Source of the DNA: Flavisolibacter amylovorans
GTDB taxonomy: Bacteria > Bacteroidota > Bacteroidia > Chitinophagales > Chitinophagaceae
Direction of reading: 5' to 3'
NCBI RefSeq assembly: GCF_039541815.1
Contig: NZ_BAABGY010000007.1
Location: forward strand, 310,001 to 374,000
DNA: 64,000 bases
The notes under the pieces: model-generated
What the model was told of the DNA's origin: nothing
Seen by the model: only the letters and a program-made list of their open reading frames with translations
The model's database searches: none
In this document: piece after piece, positions 16,636 through 24,413 of the stretch
How positions within the stretch are numbered: position 1 is the first letter of the stretch
How the letters are laid out: the number at the start of each line of letters is the position of its first letter
Position numbers and translations under genes: made by a program

Positions 16636-16721
16636 GTTTACGGAATAGCGACCATTTTATTGCTGAGCTTTGAGTTAAAAAAGTTAACATTGTCGTTCAC
16701 CAAAACACACCAGTTCACGCT

Positions 16722-17156
16722 ATGAGTCAGAATCAGTCCACCGCGTACAAGACCGTCGGCATCGTGGGTCTTGTGCTTGCCTCCCTCGCTTTCTTATTTT
16801 CCTTTGTGCCCTGCCTTGGTATGTATGCCGTATGGCCCGGTGTTGCCGGCCTCGTGCTTTCTGTGATCGCCCTGGTGATGGCAGGCCGTGCCAATGGCGG
16901 TAAAGGGATCGCGATCACCGCACTTTGCCTTGCGGTTGTTGGTACCGGCGTTGCCGTATACCAGTACATCACGATCTCCAAAGGCGTTGAAGAGCTCAGC
17001 AAAGCCCTCGATACCGAGCTGCGCAAGAGTTCCGATTCGCTGCTTCAGGCCAGCGATGTAAAAGACGGGTCCGTTGAAAAGTCGTTTGAGGAAGCCCAGA
17101 AAGCCATCGATTCGCTGAACAATGCTGCCGAGCCGACCCCTGCGGCCGCTCAATAA
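16722..17156 (+). CDS. small membrane protein, DUF4190-like
   Basis: This 144-residue protein has two or three hydrophobic segments (about 12-32, 38-55, 62-80). Small residues and Gly precede GRANGGKGIAITAL, a pattern seen in DUF4190-type proteins. The C-terminal third is a charged helix (SKALDTELRKSSDSLLQ and KSFEEAQKAIDSL) ending in an Ala/Pro tail. No catalytic motif is visible. The next gene begins two bases after its stop, so they form an operon. Function unknown. Confidence 0.7.
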   Translation: MSQNQSTAYKTVGIVGLVLASLAFLFSFVPCLGMYAVWPGVAGLVLSVIALVMAGRANGGKGIAITALCLAVVGTGVAVYQYITISKGVEELSKALDTELRKSSDSLLQASDVKDGSVEKSFEEAQKAIDSLNNAAEPTPAAAQ

Positions 17157-17157
17157 G

Positions 17158-17535
17158 ATGGATCGTCGGCATTACCTGCTTTTCAATTCACTGATCGCCG
17201 GCATTATAGGAATCATGTTCCTGTATGCCGGTTTTTTTGCGTCCGGCAACATGTCCGTGGCCTGTGCCTACAAGCTTGCTACCGGCAAGGAGTGCGCTAC
17301 CTGTGGCCTTACGCGTTCGCTCACCGCCTTCCTTCACGGGCGCTGGTCGGAGGGGCGTGCATGGAACGAGTTCGGTCTTCCGGTGTTCGGTTTCTTTGCG
17401 GTGCAGTTCGTGGCCCGTACCGTGATGATGTTTGCCACCACACACCTGCCGGAAAGCACGTTCAAGTGGGATGGAATCGCTTCGCTGCTCCTCTTCTTGC
17501 TCTGCTTCGCGCCGCTCATCTTCGCACAGCTCTGA
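17158..17535 (+). CDS. DUF2752 family membrane protein
   Basis: This 125-residue protein starts at ATG 17158 (MDRRHYLLF). It has about three hydrophobic segments and the DUF2752 hallmark CATCGLTRSLTAFLHGRW (about 46-63): a Cys-x-x-Cys followed by GLTR. The family occurs widely in Bacteroidota and its role is unknown; the Cys pair suggests metal or redox chemistry at the membrane. It lies two bases after the preceding membrane gene and is followed by a strong terminator. Confidence 0.82.
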   Translation: MDRRHYLLFNSLIAGIIGIMFLYAGFFASGNMSVACAYKLATGKECATCGLTRSLTAFLHGRWSEGRAWNEFGLPVFGFFAVQFVARTVMMFATTHLPESTFKWDGIASLLLFLLCFAPLIFAQL

Positions 17536-17599
17536 TGGGTACGTCGTATCGGAAGCATCGTGAAGGAGGCGCCTCATCTTCGGTTGCAGTCGATTTCAA

Positions 17600-17636
17600 A
17601 AAACAACGGATGCCAAAGGCATCCGTTGTTTTTTAT
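17600..17636 (+). terminator. terminator after the DUF2752 gene
   Basis: AAAACAACGGATGCC-AAA-GGCATCCGTTGTTTT is followed by a T run. It shares the core stem ACGGATGCC/GGCATCCGT with the terminator at 16605-16635. Confidence 0.85.
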
Positions 17637-17650
17637 CAGGCGTCAGCATT

Positions 17651-17671
17651 GCCGATTACCGATTGCCGACC
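17651..17671. repeat. heptamer array (3 units)
   Basis: GCCGATT ACCGATT GCCGACC, between the terminator and the stop of the minus-strand Fe-S gene. It is a further member of the 7-nt word family. Confidence 0.6.
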
Positions 17672-17683
17672 CGAGGCCTCGGG

Positions 17684-19027
17684 TCACGATTCACGCTGTT
17701 GCTCATTCAGCTCCACCGCCCAGTTGGCGCGGTCGTCAGGACTGAATTTCCAGGGGGCGAAGTTGTTCTCCACATTCGAGTACATACCGTTCCATTCGGC
17801 CGGCTGGTTCGATTCCTCGAGGGCAAGGTAGCGCTTCAGCTGGTTGATGATGTGCAAGGGGTCGATGAGGACGGGGCAAGCCTGCACGCAGGCCTGGCAG
17901 GACGTACAGGCCCAGAGCTCTTCGGTTGTGATATAGTCGTGCAGCAGCGTCTTGCCGTCGTCCTGGAAGGTGCCGCCGTTGGCGTCTGCATTCTTGCCGA
18001 TGGCTTCCATGCGGTCGCGGGTGTCCATCATGATCTTACGCGGGGAGAGCAGCTTGCCGGTCTGGTTGGCGGGGCAGGCCTGCGTGCAGCGGCCGCACTC
18101 GGTGCAGGTATAGGCGTCGAGCAGGTTCTTCCAGGTGAGGTCGGGCACGTCCTTCGCACCGAAACGTTTGTGGCCTTCTTCTGCGGCCGCTTCCGCGGGA
18201 ACCGACTGCGGCTCCATGGCATACAGCACTTCGCGCTGGATTTCCGGCATGTTGACCATCTGGCCCTGTGGCTTCAGGCGGGCGAAATAGGTGTTGGGGA
18301 ACGCCAGGATGATGTGCAGGTGCTTGGAGTAGGGGAGGTAGTTGAGGAAGAAGAAGATGCCGGCGATGTGCAGCCACCAGGCGCCGCGCTCGATGGGGAT
18401 CAGCGTGCCTTCCGACATATTGGCGAACAGGGGGGTGATGAGGCCGGAGATCCAGAAGTCGGACGTCGGCGCATAGTGCGCGCTGCCCTTTATCTGGAGC
18501 GCCTTGTCGGCAGCGTTCATCACGAGGAAGAGCGTCATCAGCACGATCTCCCAGCTCAGGATGAAGTTGGCGTCGCTGCGTGGCCAGCCATTGAGCTCCT
18601 GTTGATTGAGGCGCTTGACCCGCGTCACGTTTCGGCGCAGCAGGAACACGACGCAGGAGGCCAGCACCAGGAAGGCTAGTACCTCGAAGAAGTTGATCAG
18701 GAAACTGTAGGCGCCACCGAGATAGGGGGCGAAGAGGCGGTGCGTACCGAAGATGCCGTCGAGCACGATCTCGAGGATCTCCACGTTGATGATGACGAAA
18801 CCGGCGTATACCACGAAGTGCAACAGGGCCACGAGCGGCTTGTCGAACATCCGCTTCTGCCCGAAGGCCAGCAGCAGCATGTTGCGCCAGCGCGCGCCGG
18901 GGTTGTCCTTCAGGTCCTCATCACGACCCAGGTTGATATTGCGGCGGATCATCTTTACCTTGCGGGCGAAGATCCACACGGCCAGCGCGGCAAGCACAAC
19001 GAACAGTATCTGCTGTAGGTATTGCAT
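17684..19027 (-). CDS. membrane Fe-S oxidoreductase, HdrC/HdrE-like fusion
   Basis: This 447-residue protein starts at ATG 19027. The N-terminal half has about five membrane helices (4-20, 65-90, 105-132, 155-172, 215-245) with His residues suitable for heme or quinone sites, as in nitrate-reductase-gamma-type subunits. The C-terminal half has two 4Fe-4S motifs: CTECGRCTQACP (Cys308, 311, 314, 318) and CTSCQACVQACP (Cys374, 377, 380, 384). It is the expected partner of the CCG-domain protein at 13027-13806 for electron transfer between the quinone pool and the cytosol. Five plus-strand genes separate the two. Confidence 0.85.
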   Translation of the reverse strand: MQYLQQILFVVLAALAVWIFARKVKMIRRNINLGRDEDLKDNPGARWRNMLLLAFGQKRMFDKPLVALLHFVVYAGFVIINVEILEIVLDGIFGTHRLFAPYLGGAYSFLINFFEVLAFLVLASCVVFLLRRNVTRVKRLNQQELNGWPRSDANFILSWEIVLMTLFLVMNAADKALQIKGSAHYAPTSDFWISGLITPLFANMSEGTLIPIERGAWWLHIAGIFFFLNYLPYSKHLHIILAFPNTYFARLKPQGQMVNMPEIQREVLYAMEPQSVPAEAAAEEGHKRFGAKDVPDLTWKNLLDAYTCTECGRCTQACPANQTGKLLSPRKIMMDTRDRMEAIGKNADANGGTFQDDGKTLLHDYITTEELWACTSCQACVQACPVLIDPLHIINQLKRYLALEESNQPAEWNGMYSNVENNFAPWKFSPDDRANWAVELNEQQRES

Positions 19028-19072
19028 GGTCAGAGGTTCTTTTAGCTAATTTAACCGCCGTAAAAGTAACAG

Positions 19073-19582
19073 ATGCCTACCGATATTGTTGCAAAGAATT
19101 CGATCCTTTCCGCCGACGCCGCACAGCGCAAGATCCGCCGTATGGCCTTCCAGGTGGCGGAGCAGAATGCGGGCGAGCGCGAGCTGCTCGTACTCGGTAT
19201 CGAAGGCAATGGTACCGTGCTTGCCGGTCAACTCCGGGCGGCCCTGCAGGGCATCGCACCGTTCACCTTGACCTCCGCTACGATCCTGGTCAACAAGCGG
19301 GCGCCGCAGGATGCGCGTCTCGACCGGGAGATCGGCCTCGATGACAAGGCGATCCTGGTAGTGGATGATGTCGCCAATTCGGGAAAGACGCTGCTCTACG
19401 CGCTACGGCCGCTGCTGGCGCACAACCCGCGCACCATCCAGACCCTCGTGCTCGTGGAGCGGAGCCACAAGCAGTTTGCCGTGCAGCCGGATTACGTGGG
19501 CCTGTCGGTTTCCACAACGCTGCAGGAACACATCACCGTGGAAACGGATTGCGACCGCATCTCGGGAGCCTGGCTGCATTGA
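19073..19582 (+). CDS. phosphoribosyltransferase family protein (PyrR-like)
   Basis: This 169-residue type I PRTase fold protein carries the PRPP-binding motif ILVVDDVANSGKTLLYAL (94-111), here with the diagnostic two acidic residues. RELLVLGIEGNGTVLAGQL (36-54) forms the PPi loop region. The length and the segment after the motif (VLVERSHKQFAVQPDYVG) resemble PyrR, which regulates or salvages pyrimidines, but a pyrimidine attenuator cannot be judged here. The start is divergent from the membrane Fe-S gene. A uracil or nucleotide salvage role is the likeliest. Confidence 0.8.
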   Translation: MPTDIVAKNSILSADAAQRKIRRMAFQVAEQNAGERELLVLGIEGNGTVLAGQLRAALQGIAPFTLTSATILVNKRAPQDARLDREIGLDDKAILVVDDVANSGKTLLYALRPLLAHNPRTIQTLVLVERSHKQFAVQPDYVGLSVSTTLQEHITVETDCDRISGAWLH

Positions 19583-19851
19583 TGGCACGCTCGGGCGGGT
19601 TCGCTGCGCTCACCGGTGCACGCGCCGACGCAGCGGCACAGCGACGCATCATTTTTTCGTTCTAACATCGATGAGCGATTTCCGTCAAGCGTATTTGGAT
19701 CAGCTGTTGGGACTTTATGCACGTAACCGGCAACGCGGAAAGAGACAGGACGCCGTAAGAATAGACCGCTGCGCCGTCCTTCGCCGCGCCACCGTGCAAA
19801 ACGTCCTGCCGCAGGCAGGACCTTATTTTTCTTATTCTTTCCGTACTGCCT
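19583..19851. other. gap between convergent genes
   Basis: A short frame at 19671-19877 (68 codons, starting MSDFRQAYLDQ) is present. It overlaps the end of the DUF2279 gene and has no family features. A GTCCTGCC...GGCAGGAC inverted element lies near 19801-19821. No gene is supported. Confidence 0.35.
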
Positions 19852-20877
19852 CTAAAAATGCAGCGCGTGCACCTTGAAGGAGCCGTTCGAGTATTCGATC
19901 GACGGCGCCGGGAACTTGAGGATGTTGATGCTGTAAAATACCGAGCGCAGGAACTTGCTCCGCGTGCGGATCTGCGTCAGGTCGATATCGGGTGCCAGGT
20001 ACCACTGGCGGTAGCGCTTGATGTCGGGGCGGCTGAAGGTAACCGTGCCATCGGGTTCCTTCGCTTCGTTCGCATAGCCTCCGAACATGCCCTGCGCCCC
20101 GTAGCCGACCGAGAGCCGGAGCCACTTCGGGAGCTTCCACCGTTCCGGCAGCGGAAAGGAGAGCCAGTAGGTCTGGGCATTGTAATCCTTCAGCAGCTTA
20201 TTCTGTGCCGAAGAGCCAAAAAGCTCGCGGGCCCGTGCCCGGAGGTCGGAGGGGTAGGAAGCCATATGCGACGAGAACTTGAGGCGGATCTTTTGCTCCC
20301 GCCAGGTCAGCTGCTGGGCGGCGAAAAGCCCCGCCCCGAAGGCATTGGCGCCCACGTCGGCCCAGCTCCAGCCCCATTCGGCCGAGCGTCCGTCGAGGTA
20401 TTCTACACCCAGCATGAAGGCAAGCCCGGAGCCGGCGGAAAGCAGCGTGGCCGCCTTGTTGCTGTAGCCCGACCAGCACCAGAGCCCGAAGCCGATATGG
20501 CTCATCGAATACACCGCCCAGGCATGGCCTGCCTTGTCCATCTGCTGCCACTCCCCGGCGTCGTTGAACGTGTGGAAAGAGCTGCGCTGGTAGTTCTTGT
20601 ACCAGGCCCCGTTGAGCCAGACGAGCATCCCGCCGTAGATCCCGACCCCGAGCCCGTCGACAAACAGCTTGCGGCCGAGGTGGGCATTGGTGGTGGGCTT
20701 TGCCGCGAGCATCTCCGCCGCGCTGGCACGCCCGCAGCCGATGCAGAGCGAGGGCACGCGGCCGGTGAAGGGTGTCGTATCCCGCAGGAGCGAGTCGATC
20801 CGGGTAAGGCTGGTACTGTCCTGGGCATAGGCCCGGCCAAGCAGGAGCATAAAAAAAACAAGGGAGAACTTCTTCAC
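19852..20877 (-). CDS. DUF2279 family protein, exported
   Basis: This 341-residue protein has a GTG start at 20877; the codon is supported by a TACATTTG box ending 4 bases before it. A signal peptide (residues 3-18, ending RAYAQ) precedes the DUF2279/YfiM-like core: DKAGHAWAVYSMSHIGFGLW (about 114-133), then GVEYLDGRSAEWGWSWADVGANAFGAG. The C-terminus is rich in aromatic residues with short beta-type stretches. The location is probably outer membrane or periplasm. A Cys pair (CIGCG) follows the signal peptide. Function unknown. Confidence 0.8.
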   Translation of the reverse strand: MKKFSLVFFMLLLGRAYAQDSTSLTRIDSLLRDTTPFTGRVPSLCIGCGRASAAEMLAAKPTTNAHLGRKLFVDGLGVGIYGGMLVWLNGAWYKNYQRSSFHTFNDAGEWQQMDKAGHAWAVYSMSHIGFGLWCWSGYSNKAATLLSAGSGLAFMLGVEYLDGRSAEWGWSWADVGANAFGAGLFAAQQLTWREQKIRLKFSSHMASYPSDLRARARELFGSSAQNKLLKDYNAQTYWLSFPLPERWKLPKWLRLSVGYGAQGMFGGYANEAKEPDGTVTFSRPDIKRYRQWYLAPDIDLTQIRTRSKFLRSVFYSINILKFPAPSIEYSNGSFKVHALHF

Positions 20878-20881
20878 GCGT

Positions 20882-20889
20882 CAAATGTA
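20882..20889 (-). promoter_or_regulatory. -7 box 4 nt before a GTG start
   Basis: TACATTTG on the minus strand matches TAnnTTTG exactly. It is followed by ACGC and then the GTG at 20877, and so decides the non-ATG start. Confidence 0.7.
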
Positions 20890-20971
20890 CATACACCTGT
20901 AAATTCGCAACCACCGGCTCATCGTGAAGCCGGCGACTACATTTATCAGGACAAACGAAAACCAACGGAAA

Positions 20972-22696
20972 ATGGATGCAGCAATCGCGCAAAAAGTACA
21001 ATCCTGGCTCGACGGGGCCTTTGACGAAGAAACGAAGCAAGGGATCCGCGAGCAGCAGCAGCAACAGCCCGACGAGCTCGCCGACGCCTTCTACCGCAAC
21101 CTCGAGTTCGGCACCGGCGGCCTGCGCGGCATCATGGGCATCGGCACCAACCGGATGAACAAGTATACCGTGGGTATGGCCACCCAGGGCTATGCCAACT
21201 ACCTGAAGCAAAGCTTCTCCGGCACCGAGGTGCGCGTGGCCATCGCACACGACTCGCGCAACAACAGCCGCTTCTTCGCCGAGACCGTGGCCAATGTGTT
21301 CGGCGCCAACGGCATCAAGGTGTTCCTGTTCGAGAGCCTGCGCCCGACGCCGGAGCTCTCCTTCGCCATCCGCCACCTGGGCTGCCAGGGCGGCGTAGTG
21401 TGCACCGCCTCGCACAACCCGAAAGAATACAATGGCTATAAGGCGTACTGGGTCGATGGTGGGCAGCTGGTGCCTCCGCACGACAAGAACGTGATCACCG
21501 AGGTCGAGAAGATCGCGTCGGTAGAAGACGTGAAGTGGAGTGGCGGCGAAAGCAACATCACGCTTATCGGCACCGAAGTAGACGAAGCCTACCGCAAGAT
21601 GGTGAAGGGCCTGAGCGTGTACCCCGAAGCCATCGCCGCGCAGAAGGACCTCAAGATCGTATATACCTCCATCCACGGCACGGGGATTAAAATGGTGCCC
21701 GACGTGCTGGCCGATTTCGGCTTTACCAACGTCACGATCGTGGACGAGCAGGCAACGCCCGATGGCAACTTCCCGACCGTGGTGTACCCGAACCCCGAGG
21801 AATCCGAGGCGATGAGCATCGGCCTGAAAAAAGCACAGGAGCTCGATGCCGACATTCTCTGCGGCACCGACCCCGATGCCGACCGCGTGGGTATTGGCGT
21901 GAAGGACCATAAGGGCCGGTGGGTGCTCCTTAACGGCAACCAGACCGCCGTGCTGGCCTTCAACTATATGATGGAGAGCCGCCGCGAGAAAGGCATTGCC
22001 GGCGCCAACGATATGGTGGTGAAGACGATCGTTACGACCAACATGATCGACGAGATCGCCGCGGGGCTCAACGTGAAGTGCTACAACGTGCTTACGGGCT
22101 TCAAGTGGATCGCCGAGCTTATCCGCAGTAAGGAGGGGCAGGAGCAATACATCATCGGCGGTGAGGAAAGCTACGGGCTCATGATCGGCGACCAGATCCG
22201 CGACAAGGACGCCGTTTCGGCAGTTGCCCTGCTTTGTGAGATGGCCGCCTATGAAAAAAACAAGGGCCGCTCACTCTACCAGAAGCTGATCGACCTGTAT
22301 GTACAGTACGGCTGTTACCGCGAGCACCTCATCTCGATCACCAAAAAGGGCATGAACGGCCAGCAGGAGATCGCCGAGATGATGGAGCGCTTCCGGAGCA
22401 ACCCGCCGCAAACGCTTGCCGGCTCCCCGGTGGCGCAGCTGCTCGACTACCAGAAGCAGGTGGCCACCGAACTTGCCAGCGGCGCTACCACGCCCATTTC
22501 GCTTCCCAAGTCCAACGTACTTCAGTTCGTTCTGGCCGACGGCAGCAAGATCTCGGCCCGCCCTTCGGGTACCGAGCCGAAGATCAAGTTCTATTTCAGC
22601 GTAAAGGAGCCGCTTCCTTCTGCGGAGCGCTTCGATGACGTATATGCTTCGCTGGATGAAAAGATCCAGACCATTGTCAGGGAGCTGGCGCTCTAA
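20972..22696 (+). CDS. phosphohexomutase (phosphoglucomutase/phosphomannomutase type)
   Basis: This 574-residue alpha-D-phosphohexomutase starts at ATG 20972. GTGGLRGIMG (48-57) is near the N-terminus, and the phosphoserine loop is CTASHNPKEYNGYK (144-157, Ser147). The Mg loop is DPDADR (300-305), the sugar-specificity loop is GGEESYG (about 397-403), and the phosphate-binding loop is RPSGTEPKIKFY near residue 530. It converts hexose 1-phosphate and 6-phosphate forms for polysaccharide precursors or glycogen. The large version with extended loops is the type usual in Bacteroidota. It ends at a strong terminator. Confidence 0.93.
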   Translation: MDAAIAQKVQSWLDGAFDEETKQGIREQQQQQPDELADAFYRNLEFGTGGLRGIMGIGTNRMNKYTVGMATQGYANYLKQSFSGTEVRVAIAHDSRNNSRFFAETVANVFGANGIKVFLFESLRPTPELSFAIRHLGCQGGVVCTASHNPKEYNGYKAYWVDGGQLVPPHDKNVITEVEKIASVEDVKWSGGESNITLIGTEVDEAYRKMVKGLSVYPEAIAAQKDLKIVYTSIHGTGIKMVPDVLADFGFTNVTIVDEQATPDGNFPTVVYPNPEESEAMSIGLKKAQELDADILCGTDPDADRVGIGVKDHKGRWVLLNGNQTAVLAFNYMMESRREKGIAGANDMVVKTIVTTNMIDEIAAGLNVKCYNVLTGFKWIAELIRSKEGQEQYIIGGEESYGLMIGDQIRDKDAVSAVALLCEMAAYEKNKGRSLYQKLIDLYVQYGCYREHLISITKKGMNGQQEIAEMMERFRSNPPQTLAGSPVAQLLDYQKQVATELASGATTPISLPKSNVLQFVLADGSKISARPSGTEPKIKFYFSVKEPLPSAERFDDVYASLDEKIQTIVRELAL

Positions 22697-22723
22697 ACTC
22701 AGCGCGTTCCTGGACCATGCTAT

Positions 22724-22746
22724 AGTGCCCTTCGGGGCACTTTTTT
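22724..22746 (+). terminator. terminator after the phosphohexomutase gene
   Basis: AGTGCCC-TTCG-GGGCACT with a UUCG tetraloop and T6 tail, 28 bases after the stop. Confidence 0.9.
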
Positions 22747-22753
22747 GTTGGTG

Positions 22754-23353
22754 TCAGGAGCGGGGCAGCGGCCTGCGCAGCGGCAGCAGCCGGGGCACTT
22801 TTGCCTGGTAATCGCCGTAGGCCGGGCCGAAGTCCTGCAGCAGCTTCGCCTCCTCGTAGCGGATGCCGATCATCGTATAGCCCTGGATAGCCACACAGGC
22901 GATGAGCCCCGACAATGTAGGAAACAGGAAGAACAGGCCCCAGATGAACACGAAGGTGCCGAGGTAGAGCGGGTGCCGCACGTAGCGGTGCACGCCGTCG
23001 ATGCGGAGCTCGGGTGCCAGCTCGCGGTGGCGGAACAGGCTTTTGAGGCCGCTCAGCGACAGGAAGTATTTCTTGATGCAGACAGCCATCAGGACGCCGC
23101 CGAGTGTTGCCAGTCCGAAGCCGAGGGGTTGCCAAGCCGGGCTGAGCAGCCTTGGTGAGGGCAGCGCCAGCTGGTACCAGAGCACGATGCCCAGCGAGAC
23201 GAAGGCAAAAAGGGTATAGCCCACCCGGTAGTAGGGGCGCGCGCCGTTAGCGAGGCCGAAGAGCCAGCGCTTGAAGCGGCCGCTGGCGAGGGCGCTGTGG
23301 AAAACTCCGAACAGGATCCACAGAAGAGCAAGCAGGAGGTGCGGTTCCGTCAC
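22754..23353 (-). CDS. integral-membrane methyltransferase, isoprenylcysteine methyltransferase/NnrU-like
   Basis: This 199-residue membrane protein has a GTG start at 23353, decided by a TATTTTTA box ending 4 bases before it. It has about five hydrophobic segments. The C-terminal half carries the membrane-methyltransferase signature GVHRYVRHPLYLGTF (about 120-134), and RYEEAKLLQDFGPAYGDYQA (about 167-186) contains the S-adenosylmethionine and cofactor-side Glu. NnrU and ICMT-like proteins share this fold. The acceptor is unknown. The start region is only 65 bases from pcm, which reads the other way. Confidence 0.78.
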   Translation of the reverse strand: MTEPHLLLALLWILFGVFHSALASGRFKRWLFGLANGARPYYRVGYTLFAFVSLGIVLWYQLALPSPRLLSPAWQPLGFGLATLGGVLMAVCIKKYFLSLSGLKSLFRHRELAPELRIDGVHRYVRHPLYLGTFVFIWGLFFLFPTLSGLIACVAIQGYTMIGIRYEEAKLLQDFGPAYGDYQAKVPRLLPLRRPLPRS

Positions 23354-23357
23354 TGTA

Positions 23358-23365
23358 TAAAAATA
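23358..23365 (-). promoter_or_regulatory. -7 box 4 nt before a GTG start
   Basis: TATTTTTA on the minus strand, followed by TACA and GTG at 23353. It fits TAnnTTTG with a final A. Confidence 0.55.
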
Positions 23366-23403
23366 TTGTTTTGCCGCCGGGCCCGAACCCCGTCCGGGCG
23401 GAT

Positions 23404-23411
23404 TACCTTTG
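23404..23411 (+). promoter_or_regulatory. -7 box of pcm, 7 nt before start
   Basis: TACCTTTG matches TAnnTTTG, followed by CTTCCTT and ATG 23419. It excludes the upstream in-frame ATG at 23371, which would lie above the box. Confidence 0.7.
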
Positions 23412-23418
23412 CTTCCTT

Positions 23419-24075
23419 ATGAGGAAGTTTGAGGATACGTACCGCCACATGGGCCTACGTAAGAAGCTGGTGGACCTGCTGCGTCACAAAGGCATCCAGA
23501 GCGATACCGTACTGGAAGCCATCAACAAGATCCCGCGCCACTATTTCCTGGACTCGGCGTTCGAGGAGCAAGCCTACGAAGATCGTGCCTTCCCCATTGC
23601 CACCGGGCAAACCATCTCCCATCCCTACACCGTGGCTTACCAGTCGCAGCTCCTCGACGTGAAGCCGTTCCAGCGGATCCTCGAGATCGGCACCGGCTCG
23701 GCCTACCAGGCCTGCGTGCTCGCCGAGCTTGGCGCCCAGGTGTTCACCATCGAGCGGCAGAAGCCGCTCTTCGAGGCCAACAAGACCTTTGCCTTCCTCC
23801 GCAAATACCCCAACATCAAGTATTTCTACGGCGACGGCTTCGAGGGCCTGCCCACCTTCGGTCCCTTCGACCGCGTGCTCATCACGGCCGCCGCTCCCTT
23901 TATCCCGCCCAAGCTCGTGCAGCAGCTGAAGCCCGGCGGCATGATGGTGATCCCCACCGGTGAGGGCGATGTACAGATCATGAAACGCCTTCACAAAAAT
24001 GCCGACGGCTCCGTCACTGAAGAAGTGTTCGAGCAATTCAGCTTCGTGCCGATGCTGGAAGGGAAAAACGGTTGA
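23419..24075 (+). CDS. pcm: protein-L-isoaspartate O-methyltransferase
   Basis: This 218-residue protein starts at ATG 23419 (MRKFEDTYR). It shows ATGQTISHPYTVAYQ (61-75), the substrate-side motif of PIMTs, and motif I RILEIGTGSAYQACVLAEL (86-104) binding S-adenosylmethionine. Motif post I (FTIERQ) and DRVLITAAAPFIPP follow. The enzyme methylates isoaspartyl residues to start repair of aged proteins in the cytosol. It is monocistronic by appearance and is followed by octamer arrays rather than a classical terminator. Confidence 0.93.
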   Translation: MRKFEDTYRHMGLRKKLVDLLRHKGIQSDTVLEAINKIPRHYFLDSAFEEQAYEDRAFPIATGQTISHPYTVAYQSQLLDVKPFQRILEIGTGSAYQACVLAELGAQVFTIERQKPLFEANKTFAFLRKYPNIKYFYGDGFEGLPTFGPFDRVLITAAAPFIPPKLVQQLKPGGMMVIPTGEGDVQIMKRLHKNADGSVTEEVFEQFSFVPMLEGKNG

Positions 24076-24078
24076 GCA

Positions 24079-24126
24079 ATGTGCTAATGAGTTAATGTGC
24101 TAATGAGTTAATGTGCTGATGTGCTG
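24079..24126. repeat. octamer array (6 units), downstream orientation
   Basis: ATGTGCTA ATGAGTTA ATGTGCTA ATGAGTTA ATGTGCTG ATGTGCTG, beginning four bases after the pcm stop. It is the reverse-complement word of the array before the next gene. Confidence 0.85.
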
Positions 24127-24305
24127 ATACTGATTACAGTGCAAAGTGGTTCCACTTGTAAGAAAACGGGTTGGCTCGAGTTGAAAGGAACCTGGTTTCG
24201 TAAATGATATGGGTATGGCAGTCCCGCCAAACTATCCCCAAAACTGCGGGCGCCTAAAAAAAGACGCTCCGCGATTCCCCTATTGATATTAGTTTATTAA
24301 TACAT

Positions 24306-24382
24306 TACCCCATTAGTAAATCAGCACATTAATAACTGCTGTTTCCCGATTAGCACATCAGCACATTACCCCATTAGCACAT
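24306..24382. repeat. octamer arrays (3 + 4 units), upstream orientation
   Basis: TACCCCAT TAGTAAAT CAGCACAT at 24306-24329, and TAGCACAT CAGCACAT TACCCCAT TAGCACAT at 24351-24382. A TATCTTTC box follows 7 bases later (24390-24397). Confidence 0.85.
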
Positions 24383-24389
24383 TAATATT

Positions 24390-24397
24390 TATCTTTC
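24390..24397 (+). promoter_or_regulatory. -7 box of the penicillin acylase operon
   Basis: TATCTTTC (one mismatch to TAnnTTTG), 16 bases before ATG 24414 and 7 bases after the octamer array. Confidence 0.5.
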
Positions 24398-24413
24398 CCC
24401 CGAACTGCTTATT

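Larger units (their letters stand above)
24076..24413. other. intergenic region with an inverted pair of octamer arrays
   Basis: This 338-base gap contains no supported gene. It contains arrays at 24079-24126 and 24306-24382 in opposite orientation, with about 180 bases of unique sequence between them. That spacer includes a short AAGTGG-TTCCACTT hairpin near 24145-24160 and a GC-poor tract near 24255. Confidence 0.6.

Noticed and set aside
19671..19877. A 68-codon plus frame between the phosphoribosyltransferase and DUF2279 genes
   Set aside because: Overlaps the 3' end of the DUF2279 gene; composition not protein-like after the first 20 residues.
20198..22147. A 649-residue minus-strand frame opposite the phosphohexomutase
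   Set aside because: It overlaps the whole catalytic part of the phosphohexomutase, which has all expected motifs; only the end of the frame resembles a shifted DUF2279 sequence.
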